Assembly: GCF_002252565.1 (NCBI RefSeq)
Contig: NZ_NPML01000013.1
Span: 248,001-312,000 of the forward strand
DNA length: 64,000 nt
DNA from: Petroclostridium xylanilyticum
GTDB taxonomy: Bacteria; Bacillota; Clostridia; SK-Y3
Direction: 5' to 3'
The position numbers and the translations under genes are program-made. The notes beneath the pieces are model-generated. The model worked only from the letters and a program-made list of their open reading frames with translations. It made no database searches and was not told where the DNA came from. Below, piece by piece: positions 1 to 7,655 of the stretch; the first letter of the stretch is position 1, and each line of letters begins with the position of its first letter.

Positions 1-82
1 TTATTATTAGAGAAGCAGAGAGCGATGATCTATTACTATGCGATTTGTACTCCATTAAATTCGTAAGGTTCTATTATTGATG

Positions 83-113
83 AAAAAATCGGCTTGGCAA
101 GCCGATTTTTTTA
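83..113 (-). terminator. Rho-independent terminator after the SASP gene
   Basis: A 13-bp stem (AAAAAATCGGCTT with its complement) closes on a 3-nt loop and ends in a T-run in both directions. It lies just downstream of the spore-protein stop codon, so it most likely terminates that transcript; the A/T symmetry would also let it act on the plus strand. Nothing else recognisable lies in the first 120 bases. Confidence 0.85.
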
Positions 114-121
114 TTATTATC

Positions 122-349
122 TTACTTCATCTGCTGTTCATACATTTGGACCATTCTTTTTACCATTTCTCCACCAATAGGTCCACCCTGTTGTCCATTA
201 ATTTTTGCCGGAACGTCTCCCTTATAGTGGTCATTATTTTCCTTTACAAATTGTAAATGTCCTATCTCCTGAGCTACTTCCATCTTAAATCTTGTCATGG
301 CATCATAGCTCTCTGGGACTAACAATCTTGATTTTCTTGATCCAGGCAT
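122..349 (-). CDS. Alpha/beta-type small acid-soluble spore protein
   Basis: This 75-residue protein is the size and type of the alpha/beta SASPs that coat DNA in dormant spores and protect it from UV and hydrolysis. Visible family features are the helix-forming N-terminal stretch with MKMEVAQEIG-like sequence (FKMEVAQEIG), the following GDVPAKINGQQGGPIGGEMV segment with the conserved Gly-Gly-x-x-Gly turn, and the basic start RKSRLLVPE. The Glu in the MEVAQEIG region is where the germination protease normally cuts. The gene is monocistronic with its own terminator. Expression by a forespore sigma factor is expected from the family; I could not pick out a convincing sigma-G promoter. It indicates an endospore former. 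Confidence 0.93.
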   Translation of the reverse strand: MPGSRKSRLLVPESYDAMTRFKMEVAQEIGHLQFVKENNDHYKGDVPAKINGQQGGPIGGEMVKRMVQMYEQQMK

Positions 350-508
350 GATTTATCACCTCAATTGTATATCTTTTCACTAGTTAAAATTCATTTTTCT
401 AATGTTATTTTTTTATCGCTGCGATTATAGTATTTGCGAATTTTGGACTTTTTTACATAGTAAATACTGTCGTATTTCCCGGGAAATTCACACATAACGT
501 TTTTCTGC

Positions 509-1471
509 CTATTTTTTTGTCAACAATTGAGTGACCTCTTCCGGCGAAATAGTAGTGATGCAGGTTCCGGTAGCTATCTCAAATCCTGCATGGTGAGACA
601 CTCGAGGAACCAATTCTATATGCCAGTGGTAATGCTTGCCTGTAAATTTGTATGGGGCAGTATGTAGAACAAGGTTATAGGGAAATTCTCCCAATGTCTT
701 TATCATCATTTGCATTGTATTTTTAAAAATATCCGCGAGCGACATTAATACTTGATCACTTGCAAAACAAAACATTTCCTGGTGCTCTAAAGGAATCATC
801 CACATTTCATAAGAAAACCGGGGTGCAAAAGAAGCTACGGCAACAAAATGATCATTTCTACAAATCATTCTTTCCCGGCAGTCCAATTCTTTTTTTATAA
901 CATCGCAAAATATGCACCTGCCTTCATTTTGATAATATTTTAGAGCTCCCTCCATTTCCTGCTCTATCCTTTGAGGTACAAAGGGAAGTGCTACAATCTG
1001 GGAGTGAGAATGCCGGAGGGAAGCGCCGCCGTTTTTGCCATGATTTTTAAAAATCTGGACATACTTTATGTCATTTAGCTGCGAAAGTTCAATAAATCTT
1101 TTTTTGTATACAGACAGTACATCAAATATTTTGTCGGTATTTAGATGATGTAGTGCTTCGCTGTGGAAACGTGTTTCTATCACAACCTCGTGTATACCCG
1201 TCGCTTCGCATGTCGAATAAAATAATGTATTCTCATCCATTAAACCATCCTGCGCACATACCGCAGGATATTTGTTGGGAACCACCCGCAATTCCCATTC
1301 ACCGTCATTTTCTATCCTCATGATTTCATTGGGCGTCATATGTTCATTTCCGGGACAAAAGGGACAAAGGCTCTTATCATCCTGTTCACCAAATTGATAA
1401 GGCCGTCCGACCCTCTCCTGTGCAATAATCATCCATTCCCCGGTCACTACATCTCGTCGGAATTGTGACAC
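509..1471 (-). CDS. galT: Galactose-1-phosphate uridylyltransferase
   Basis: GalT exchanges UMP between UDP-glucose and galactose-1-phosphate in the Leloir pathway. The 320-residue product has the zinc-binding start CPFCPGNEH (Cys36, Cys39) and the histidine-triad active site HSHSQ (His154 to Gln158) in the usual context NGGASLRHSHSQ; the second His is the expected UMP-carrying nucleophile. The C-terminal half repeats the HIT fold with HYHWHIELVPR. The start is a GTG at 1469-1471 with a GGAGG site about 8 nt before it. There is no galK or galE nearby, so it stands as a single gene; it may serve nucleotide-sugar supply for the glycosylation genes, but that is inference. Length is typical of bacterial class I GalT. 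Confidence 0.93.
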   Translation of the reverse strand: MSQFRRDVVTGEWMIIAQERVGRPYQFGEQDDKSLCPFCPGNEHMTPNEIMRIENDGEWELRVVPNKYPAVCAQDGLMDENTLFYSTCEATGIHEVVIETRFHSEALHHLNTDKIFDVLSVYKKRFIELSQLNDIKYVQIFKNHGKNGGASLRHSHSQIVALPFVPQRIEQEMEGALKYYQNEGRCIFCDVIKKELDCRERMICRNDHFVAVASFAPRFSYEMWMIPLEHQEMFCFASDQVLMSLADIFKNTMQMMIKTLGEFPYNLVLHTAPYKFTGKHYHWHIELVPRVSHHAGFEIATGTCITTISPEEVTQLLTKK

Positions 1472-1504
1472 AGCAAAACCTCCAGTTTAGATCAATTAAT
1501 AATT

Positions 1505-1580
1505 GTTCACAGTTCACGGTTCACAGTAAAAGCTATTAAATCGTTTACTACTGTGAACTGAGAACTGTTAACTGTGAACT
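1505..1580. repeat. Heptamer tandem repeat, GTTCACR type, copy A
   Basis: Three plus-strand heptamers (GTTCACA, GTTCACG, GTTCACA) are followed by a 27-nt spacer and four complementary-type heptamers (GTGAACT, GAGAACT, GTTAACT, GTGAACT), so the unit is both tandem and inverted and would fold into a hairpin. Copies of the same design lie at 39278 and 50249; copy A and the 39.3-kb copy even share the spacer with few changes. Confidence 0.9.
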
Positions 1581-1585
1581 ATAGA

Positions 1586-1676
1586 ATGTGACTTGGGGAC
1601 GGGTATCACGCACATTTGATTTTTAATGTGACATGAGAACCGTCCGAAACCACTGAAAAAGTCCGATTTAACAGGA
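1586..1676. repeat. REP-like GGGGACGG element plus 32-bp shared module
   Basis: This gap between galT and the flagellar gene has no ORF. It holds a GGGGACGG motif at about 1594 with a facing ACCGTCC at about 1640, then a 32-bp module (1645-1676, starting CGAAACCACTG) that recurs at 47554-47585 with four mismatches. The same modules sit in a different order at 47.5 kb. The stretch from 1677 to 1807 is A/T-rich with nothing I can name. Confidence 0.65.
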
Positions 1677-1807
1677 TTCTGTAAAATCTTTTTTGCAACA
1701 TATATATTTATTAGTATAGCATTTGGTAAAGGGAAATAAAACTATAAAGTTTGATTATTATATCCGTAATAAGGCGAGAATATTTATTTAACTAAAAGCA
1801 ACAAGTA

Positions 1808-1840
1808 AAAAACCCCGATGTAAATAACATCTCAGGGTTT
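1808..1840 (-). terminator. Terminator of the fliD-fliS operon
   Basis: An imperfect hairpin (AAACCCCGATGT facing ACATCTCAGGGTTT) overlaps the stop codon of the last operon gene and is followed on the minus strand by a T-rich run. It marks the end of the fliD to fliS transcript. Confidence 0.75.
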
Positions 1841-2296
1841 GTTCTTTTTATAATCATTCATTCTCTTGTACCGGGTAATTTGATCCTGCTTGCTAGCCAT
1901 AGACTGATTTAATGAAACCATCATGTCAAGGAGCATCTTTTTATATGCATCTTTATTTTGCAGTTCCATAAGCTTTATTTTTTCTGCTATTTCCTGTATC
2001 GCTTTTATTGTTTCCTGCATTATCTTTAAATCCATATGTTTAGAAAGAATTTGTGGAAAACTGCTCCCTATAGGAGACTTTTTAGCTAACTCGTAATGCT
2101 TATTAAACAATTCATCCAGTTGGTTGGTTTTTTCAATAAGTGCCTGTTTATCCTGGCTTAAGGATAAAAAATCATTCAGCTGTTTTTTAGCGATAGCCTC
2201 TGACTGTTGGTAGGTCAATTGATATATCTTCTGTAAAGCCACATGCTTTTCTTTTATAATATCTAATAGTTGATGTGAAAGGGATTGAATATCCAT
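1832..2296 (-). CDS. Putative flagellar export chaperone (FliT/FlgN-like coiled coil)
   Basis: No specific motif identifies this 154-residue protein. It is almost entirely helical and charged with long heptad-like stretches, no signal peptide and no membrane segment, and ends in a basic tail. It follows fliS by 10 bases and closes the operon, the position occupied by fliT in B. subtilis and many clostridia. FliT-type chaperones hold FliD or other late substrates before export. Function by position and shape only; a general FlgN-like fold is equally possible. Confidence 0.6.
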   Translation of the reverse strand: MDIQSLSHQLLDIIKEKHVALQKIYQLTYQQSEAIAKKQLNDFLSLSQDKQALIEKTNQLDELFNKHYELAKKSPIGSSFPQILSKHMDLKIMQETIKAIQEIAEKIKLMELQNKDAYKKMLLDMMVSLNQSMASKQDQITRYKRMNDYKKNKP

Positions 2297-2306
2297 GGCC
2301 TATCTT

Positions 2307-2834
2307 TTAACCTTTTTTGGCTGATTTCATTGCTTTTGCCCATGTGTCACGAAGTTCACGGGCCAATGAGATCATTTCCCTTATAATATTGGGATCTTTC
2401 TTAGTATTTGCCTGCAATAAGGAATTAAATATAAAATCATAGATACTGTATAAATTTTGGGCTATAGGGTACTCCATATTCAACGTGCTCATTAGCTCAG
2501 TAAAAATGTCTTGTGCTCTTACAACAGCATTATGGGCTTTTTCAACCTGTTTCATTTGTATAAAAATAATTGCCTGATTCATAAATTTAATAGCACCATC
2601 ATAAAGCATTAATGTGAGCTCCTCAGGAGTTGCTGTCATCACGGCAGACTCGAGATATTGGTTAGGCTTGACAACATTCGTGCTGGATGGCCTGCTTTGT
2701 ACACCATTTGGCAATACAGTATTTATGATAGGCGCAGCCTGATTTTCACTCTTGTCATTTCCCTTTATTTCCTTTTTGATCTGTGAATTTTTAGCAAACT
2801 TTTGGTAAGCAGCATAAGGGTTGTTCATTGCCAT
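2307..2834 (-). CDS. fliS: Flagellin export chaperone FliS with an inserted linker
   Basis: FliS binds the C-terminal tail of newly made flagellin and keeps it from polymerising before secretion; it also contacts FliW in the FliW-CsrA circuit. The signature TATPEELTLMLYDGAIKF lies at residues 67-84 and the rest of the helical bundle follows. The conserved N-terminal piece NPYAAYQKF is at residues 5-13, but about 45 polar residues (14-58, rich in Lys, Asn, Ser and Pro) separate it from the core; normally the two are adjacent. Total length is 175 against roughly 125-135 in the family. It follows the 2845-3288 gene closely and precedes a FliT-like gene. Start has GAGGTG upstream. Confidence 0.93.
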   Translation of the reverse strand: MAMNNPYAAYQKFAKNSQIKKEIKGNDKSENQAAPIINTVLPNGVQSRPSSTNVVKPNQYLESAVMTATPEELTLMLYDGAIKFMNQAIIFIQMKQVEKAHNAVVRAQDIFTELMSTLNMEYPIAQNLYSIYDFIFNSLLQANTKKDPNIIREMISLARELRDTWAKAMKSAKKG

Positions 2835-2844
2835 TCATTACACC

Positions 2845-3288
2845 TCATTTTCCAATTTTCTTATCAAAAAAATACCCATAAGCTTGTATACCAGATTTGA
2901 AATAACCTTCTGTCAGTGCTTTTTTCCCGATATTCATTTGATGAATAGATTGCTCGGCTTCCCTTTTCTGTTTCTTTAACTTATCAATATTTTCCTGATC
3001 TATTACATATATTTCTTTTAATTTTGATTGAATTCTTTCTTTTATCCCGCATATTTCCATGTATTCTTCAGTATCATGCCTGATGCCGGACTGGTATTCG
3101 GTCATGACATTATCAATCACGTCAATTTGATCCATCAGGATTTGTCTGCCTTCCAGCAGGGAAGCCAAAAGAGATTGATCGCTGTTGGCAATTGCAGCAG
3201 CCTGATCGTTTGTATTGTCAGCCATTTGTTCTAATAGGTTCATTTTTTGTATTAACAAATTAAGATATTGGTTATTTTTTGATTCCAA
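2845..3288 (-). CDS. Unknown flagellar-operon protein, coiled coil
   Basis: I do not recognise a named family. The product is about 147 residues, strongly helical, with a long charged coiled coil in the centre and a short aromatic C terminus (AYGYFFDKK). It sits between fliD and fliS in one transcription unit. Two in-frame TTG codons are possible starts; the one at 3288 has GGTGG at proper distance, the one at 3297 is too close to it. Its shape resembles FlgN/FliT-type export chaperones, so a second chaperone of the cap or hook-junction proteins is a reasonable guess, not more. Confidence 0.65.
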   Translation of the reverse strand: MESKNNQYLNLLIQKMNLLEQMADNTNDQAAAIANSDQSLLASLLEGRQILMDQIDVIDNVMTEYQSGIRHDTEEYMEICGIKERIQSKLKEIYVIDQENIDKLKKQKREAEQSIHQMNIGKKALTEGYFKSGIQAYGYFFDKKIGK

Positions 3289-3331
3289 GATACACAACCA
3301 CCCATGCCATCATTTATTGTTATATTAGTCA

Positions 3332-4972
3332 TCAGCCCATCTGCTGGCTAATCCATGCCGATTGGCTGTTCATCCTGCTTAACGCTTCTTCCATTGCCGC
3401 AAATTTTTGATAGTACCTCTCTTCTTTTTCCTGCAATTTCACAAGCAATGTGTCTATTAATGAATCTTTTTCTGCAATAGCGGTGTTCATAAGATTGTTT
3501 GTATCTGTCAAATCACCGGCAATTCCGGCTTTTTCAAGCAGTATCCCTTTTTTGCCACTGCTGTCCCTTGTTGTTCTTATATTATTTTCAATGATATCAT
3601 ACAATCTGTATATAATCCCGTTTTCCTCATACCTCTCTTTTCTTTGTACAGCTGTCAAATCCGGAGAATAAGCAACATCCGACTCTTGTGTAAAAAGTTG
3701 GATCACCTGTTCCGGCGAATTTTTAATAGCCTCTTTCAATTTATTTTCATCAATGATAAGTTTGCCCATATCCTGGTATGACCCAGTGGTAATACCAATC
3801 GAGGCCAAATTATAGGACAGTTTTGTGTTTGAATCGCCGGAAGTGGTATATATGCTATCATACATGGCTCTTCGCATGTCATTTGTGATATTCCCCAATA
3901 TGCTGTCACGATAAAGCATCCCGGCTTTTGCTTTTTCTTCCCACAGTTTTATGTCATTTTCAGTCATTTCTTCTTTTTGCGCATCGGTAAGCGGCGGATA
4001 ATCCCTGTTTCTTTTCTCGTTATACTCATTGTTAATGGTACTTATAATTTCATTATATTTATCCACAAAGCCCTTGATAAGATTATAGATTCCATCGGTA
4101 TCCTGTTCCAATGTAATGGTAGTACTTGCCCCGGTTTTACCTTTTAACGTATAAGTAACGCCGTCGATTGTAAAAGTATTGCTCTTGCTGGTGGACGTTT
4201 TGCCGTCCAGAGTAAAACTGGCATCCTTTCCTCCGGTAAGCTTATTATCTACGAGGTTAAGCCGGGTCGCCGAAACAAATCCGCTCCCGTTATCTGTGAC
4301 AGTGATGTTATTCCCTGAAAGCCCCGTTTCCTTTGCATTAATGGTAAATTTATCCAAAAATGGGCTATAACTCATTTTAACGCCTGCATTGCTGGAATTG
4401 ACCCGGTTAATGAGTGTATTCAGCGTCTCATTTTTTTTGGCGGTAATGGTTACTCCATTAATGGTAAGTGTCAGTTCATCATTATTAGCACCGCCAAAAG
4501 TAATCGAACCGGCAGTCAATTTTGCACTTACCGTTTCCAATGTGTCATTCAGGCTGATTGTACCGTTGGCCCCTCCACTGACCGCCGCACTGCTCTCAGC
4601 TTTTGCCGCCTCTGCAATTTCACTAACGGTAAGCGTGTGACTTGTACTGATAACTCCGGCGCCTCCTATGGCTGTAGCCACATCAGGATCTGAAGAAGTC
4701 TCATCATATTTTGCATAAGCAGACTGGGATCTCATATTCGTCTCAGGCTTTAATATGTCAAAGTATTCATCTTTAAAACTTCTTAAAAGATTTGTAATAG
4801 ACCGGTAATCCTCTTTTTTCCATTCAAGAAGCTGCTTCTCCTGCTTAACCTTGTCCACCTTCATCTGTTCAATCTGCATTAGTTGTTTAATGATGCTTTC
4901 AGTATCTATTCCTGATGAAAGTCCCGTAAGCCTGAGCGTTGTATTATACACACTGGATATGCTGCTTGCCAT
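3332..4972 (-). CDS. fliD: Flagellar filament cap protein FliD
   Basis: FliD (HAP2) forms the distal cap under which flagellin subunits fold onto the growing filament. The N terminus carries the family start with TGLSSGIDTESIIKQLMQIE, followed by a large Thr/Ser/Gly-rich variable region with repeated immunoglobulin-like segments (about residues 110-280) and a helical C-terminal domain ending in NSQSAWISQQMG. At 546 residues it is ordinary in length. An upstream in-frame ATG at 5005 exists, but AAGGAGGGG lies 7 nt before the ATG at 4972, so that start is preferred. A sigma-28-type promoter at 5046-5072 precedes it, making it the first gene of the fliD-fliS operon. Confidence 0.96.
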   Translation of the reverse strand: MASSISSVYNTTLRLTGLSSGIDTESIIKQLMQIEQMKVDKVKQEKQLLEWKKEDYRSITNLLRSFKDEYFDILKPETNMRSQSAYAKYDETSSDPDVATAIGGAGVISTSHTLTVSEIAEAAKAESSAAVSGGANGTISLNDTLETVSAKLTAGSITFGGANNDELTLTINGVTITAKKNETLNTLINRVNSSNAGVKMSYSPFLDKFTINAKETGLSGNNITVTDNGSGFVSATRLNLVDNKLTGGKDASFTLDGKTSTSKSNTFTIDGVTYTLKGKTGASTTITLEQDTDGIYNLIKGFVDKYNEIISTINNEYNEKRNRDYPPLTDAQKEEMTENDIKLWEEKAKAGMLYRDSILGNITNDMRRAMYDSIYTTSGDSNTKLSYNLASIGITTGSYQDMGKLIIDENKLKEAIKNSPEQVIQLFTQESDVAYSPDLTAVQRKERYEENGIIYRLYDIIENNIRTTRDSSGKKGILLEKAGIAGDLTDTNNLMNTAIAEKDSLIDTLLVKLQEKEERYYQKFAAMEEALSRMNSQSAWISQQMG

Positions 4973-5045
4973 TTGATACCCCTCCTTGCGGTCGTATTTT
5001 TCCATTGATTGTCTGGAAATTTTAAAATTTTTCCTCTTGATTTAT

Positions 5046-5072
5046 TTATCGGAAATTGTCATAAAAAGTTTA
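5046..5072 (-). promoter_or_regulatory. Sigma-28 (SigD) promoter of fliD
   Basis: On the minus strand a TAAA box (complement of 5069-5072) is followed after 15-16 nt by a CCGATAA box (complement of 5046-5052). This matches the SigD consensus TAAA-N15-GCCGATAA well and sits about 75-100 nt before the preferred fliD start. Confidence 0.85.
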
Positions 5073-5166
5073 GTACATATTAACCCCTATGTTCCCATGA
5101 GTTCTGCCCGTGACTTCTAGTCTTTACAGGATTTTTTCACTGGAGTGATGTTTGAATATGGAGTAC

Positions 5167-5355
5167 TCATAATTCCTGTTCGTCCTTATCGTCAACATCT
5201 CTACCGTTAGAAATGTTACTTGCGTTCTTGCTAATCTCAACATATCTTGAAAGCTCCTCCTCAAGATACTGCAAAATCAAAAAAATCATCTCAGACGGGT
5301 TCTTGCCGTTGGTGTGATAGCTTGTAAAGCAATCATAATAAAGCTCATATTTCAT
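5167..5355 (-). CDS. Short hypothetical protein
   Basis: A 62-residue ORF with aromatic N-terminal and acidic C-terminal halves. I recognise no family. A weak ribosome site (CTGGAG) is about 30 nt upstream and a small palindrome (CTGCATA...TATGCAG, 5365-5383) lies between it and the ATG, which would have to be bypassed or melted. It lies between the HEPN/MNT pair and the fliD promoter. It may be a remnant; coding status is uncertain. Confidence 0.35.
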   Translation of the reverse strand: MKYELYYDCFTSYHTNGKNPSEMIFLILQYLEEELSRYVEISKNASNISNGRDVDDKDEQEL

Positions 5356-5436
5356 TAGTACTGCATAAATATATGCAGTTACTCCAGAGGCTTACCCGGA
5401 ATCATTAATACTATCAACAATTCCGTTTTTATCCCG

Positions 5437-5760
5437 TCATTTTAAGTCGGTGTGAATATTTTCGTAAAATGTTCTACCATAAGTGTCGATGTGAGCCTTT
5501 AATGAATCATGTTTTAAAGATTCATAATGGACTACGTCAAAATAATAAGGCAAGGGCAATTCTTCATTAAGCATAATACTTAAAGCATTTACTGTATCTA
5601 TTGTTATGTTTGTACCATATATAACCAAGTCTATATCTGAACCCCTTTTATAATTTCCCATAGCTCGACTCCCAAAAATCGCAGCCTTTTCAATCTCTGG
5701 CCATCTAGACAAGGCATGAATGATTAATTCAAAACTCTTTTGTGATATACCAAATCTCAT
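5437..5760 (-). CDS. mntA: MNT-domain nucleotidyltransferase, antitoxin of a HEPN/MNT pair
   Basis: Minimal nucleotidyltransferases of this kind neutralise a partner HEPN ribonuclease by transferring AMP to it. The 107-residue protein shows exactly the MntA pattern GS-x10-DxD: Gly30-Ser31 in FGSRAMG and Asp42, Asp44 in GSDIDLVIYG, the metal-binding acidic pair. Its ATG overlaps the stop of the upstream hepT-like gene by 4 bases, so the two are translated in coupling. The order toxin-antitoxin is usual for this family. There is no membrane or secretion signal. Function is inferred from the known Shewanella system; substrate RNA in this host is unknown. Confidence 0.85.
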   Translation of the reverse strand: MRFGISQKSFELIIHALSRWPEIEKAAIFGSRAMGNYKRGSDIDLVIYGTNITIDTVNALSIMLNEELPLPYYFDVVHYESLKHDSLKAHIDTYGRTFYENIHTDLK

Positions 5761-6158
5761 ATTTTCTCTCCCAAATCCTTGTATACCTGAGTTATAGCTT
5801 TGTAATAACTATTTTTAATTTTTGTAACTGCTAATTTAAAACGCTCTTCATCATATGTATGAGCCATGAGATTTCGTTTTTCTAACATATCCATCCAAAC
5901 ATCTCCATCTTCAATTAATCCATAGTGAAAAGCTGCTTTGATAACTTCTCTAGGGAAGTTTGCTGAAACCTCTTGGGATTCCAGATAATCCTTTAATGTT
6001 TTCCATGCTAATTCAAAGGTATACTCAAATCTCTGGATAAGTCCTTCCTTTTCAAGAACACTTAAGTTTTCAAAATCCAAAATTGCTGAATGGAACTGAC
6101 TATATGCCTTTTTAAAATTTTCAAATCTCTGTCTCCATCGGATATCTTTTTGGTTCAT
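5757..6158 (-). CDS. hepT: HEPN-domain RNase toxin (HepT/HI0074 type)
   Basis: A 133-residue helical protein of the HEPN family formerly annotated as nucleotidyltransferase substrate-binding protein HI0074. It carries the complete RX4HXY motif as RNLMAHTY (Arg95, His100, Tyr102): Arg and His are the RNase pair and the Tyr is the residue adenylylated by the partner in the studied systems. An ATG at 6224 is in frame, but AAAGGAG precedes the ATG at 6158 and alignment of family starts favours the shorter form. It is coupled to the MNT gene and lies at the border between the glycosylation island and the fliD operon, so it may have come with mobile DNA. Confidence 0.85.
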   Translation of the reverse strand: MNQKDIRWRQRFENFKKAYSQFHSAILDFENLSVLEKEGLIQRFEYTFELAWKTLKDYLESQEVSANFPREVIKAAFHYGLIEDGDVWMDMLEKRNLMAHTYDEERFKLAVTKIKNSYYKAITQVYKDLGEKI

Positions 6159-6377
6159 TCTTTTTTCTGCTCCTTTACCAATATTAACGACCCATTGCGT
6201 TTTACTAGATGGGTGTTTAGCCATCAGCCCCCTATTCTACTCGGTTTTCAGAAAGAGTTTTTACAACTTATTCTTGTCATCATCAAGAATTATATAAATT
6301 TTACATAAAAGCCCTGACAAGTCATGTGAAATATCTAGTGCGTTCCATATAGATTTGTATTTATTATATACAAAATT

Positions 6378-6395
6378 GGCTTGCTAACGCAAGCC
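6378..6395. repeat. Small hairpin beside a tnpB remnant
   Basis: A perfect 7-bp inverted repeat, GGCTTGC-TAAC-GCAAGCC. It stands 50 bases from a broken tnpB fragment in a 390-base stretch otherwise without genes, so it may be a leftover transposon-end hairpin. No T-run follows closely on the minus strand, which argues against a terminator. Confidence 0.4.
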
Positions 6396-6447
6396 TACCA
6401 TTATTACTCTTGGATTAGAATATTACCTTTGTGGTATTCTGTCTTTT

Positions 6448-6549
6448 TATCCCTTAAAAAAATCCTTTATTGCATTACAAGCATCTTTTAATGCTTTCTT
6501 AGGTATTTGTGCTAAAACTTCATTTAGCCATTGATATTTTTTATTACAT
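6448..6549 (-). pseudogene. Fragment of a tnpB gene
   Basis: Read on the minus strand this stretch encodes a 33-residue piece with WLNEVLAQIPKKALKDA, which matches residues 68-84 of the intact TnpB encoded at 45773-46987 (WLNEVSAQIPKQAIKDL) and continues to a stop after FFKG. Nothing of the RuvC domain remains. It is a degraded relic of an IS605/IS607-type element, presumably from an earlier insertion at this island border. Confidence 0.75.
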
Positions 6550-6616
6550 TCCTTACTTCAAGAATTTTGCCGGATTTTTAGCAAAATTCAAGAACTGTCC
6601 CCGGTTTAATACATAT

Positions 6617-7564
6617 CTAAATAAGCTTATAATTTTCTTTTATCCATCGTTCTGTCTTATAAATCCCTTCTTCCAAACTTACCTGCGGTTCCCAGTTCAA
6701 AAGTTTTTTAGCCTTCTCATAGTTACAAAGAAGTTTCATAATCTCACTTTGAGGATGTATATGAGGAACATGTGTTATTTTCTCTCTATCCTTTGCAATA
6801 AGCATTGCAAGCTCATTGATAGATATGTCTCTTCCCAAACCTGCATTGAGAATTTCTCCATTTGCTTTATCCGAGTAACCTGCTTCCACTACAAACCGTG
6901 CACAGTCTTCTACATATAAGAGATCTCTTGTCTGGGTCCCGTCACCATAAATATTTAATACTTCTCCCGATAAATATCTTTTGATAAAGATAGCCACCAC
7001 ACCACCTTCACCACCTGTTTTCTGGAATGGTCCATATGTATTAAAGGGTCTTACAACTACTGCAGGTAATTTGTATGCATACCAGTAAGAAAGCACCATA
7101 TTTTCTCCTGCAATCTTGCTTCCGGCATAAGGAGAAACCGGCTTTATGGGATGTCTTTCTGTAATCCCATTTTCGTCGGTGGCCCTGTCATATACCATAC
7201 ATGTACTCATAAACACTATCTTTGCATCATATTTTCTGCACTGTTCCAGTACGTTAAATGTCCCTACCGCATCGTTTTCAAATGTAGTCCTGGGGTCATC
7301 AATACTATCCTGTACATTAATACTGGCTCCCAGGTGGTAACAAATATCAAACCGGTTTGTAAATAACTTGTCCAGTACATTGATATCTTTAATATCACCT
7401 TTTACAAACTCCATAAAATTTTTATGATTCATGAATTCCGAAATATTTTCAATCCTGCCGTTGGATAGGTCATCTAATATCCAGACCTTATGTCCATCAT
7501 CTAAAAGTTTTTTAACAACCCATCGTCCGATAAATCCTGCACCACCGGTTACTAATATATTCAA
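6617..7564 (-). CDS. NAD-dependent sugar-nucleotide epimerase/dehydratase
   Basis: An extended short-chain dehydrogenase: Rossmann motif GGAGFIG close to the N terminus, then the catalytic region with STCMVYD and the YAGSK pair (Tyr, Lys) in SPYAGSKIAGE, and a C-terminal substrate domain. The family includes UDP-glucose 4-epimerase and 4,6-dehydratases; the exact substrate cannot be read. It is the last gene of the pse block, 91 bases after pseC, so it probably acts on a sugar of the flagellin glycan. A GTG at 7603 is in frame, but AAGGAAG precedes a TTG at 7564 that begins directly with the Rossmann strand, giving 315 residues. Confidence 0.85.
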   Translation of the reverse strand: MNILVTGGAGFIGRWVVKKLLDDGHKVWILDDLSNGRIENISEFMNHKNFMEFVKGDIKDINVLDKLFTNRFDICYHLGASINVQDSIDDPRTTFENDAVGTFNVLEQCRKYDAKIVFMSTCMVYDRATDENGITERHPIKPVSPYAGSKIAGENMVLSYWYAYKLPAVVVRPFNTYGPFQKTGGEGGVVAIFIKRYLSGEVLNIYGDGTQTRDLLYVEDCARFVVEAGYSDKANGEILNAGLGRDISINELAMLIAKDREKITHVPHIHPQSEIMKLLCNYEKAKKLLNWEPQVSLEEGIYKTERWIKENYKLI

Positions 7565-7655
7565 GCTTATCTTCCTTTCTATCACTAAATTTCTTAAATT
7601 CACAGGCGACCTGCAATTGCGAATTACAAACTATTTTATTCTAAAAAAACAGGTA

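Noticed and set aside
350-508. A forespore sigma-G promoter before the spore protein gene
   Set aside because: Several A/T-rich boxes partly resemble it, but none has both elements at the right spacing.
1505-1580. Inverted heptamer block taken as the terminator of a neighbouring gene
   Set aside because: No T-run follows and the same block is found in non-terminal positions such as between the flgK genes, so a repeat is the better reading.
6509-6919. A 136-residue plus-strand ORF over the start of the island
   Set aside because: Antisense to the epimerase 3' end and a tnpB relic; Cys/Phe-rich composition typical of a shadow, no ribosome site.
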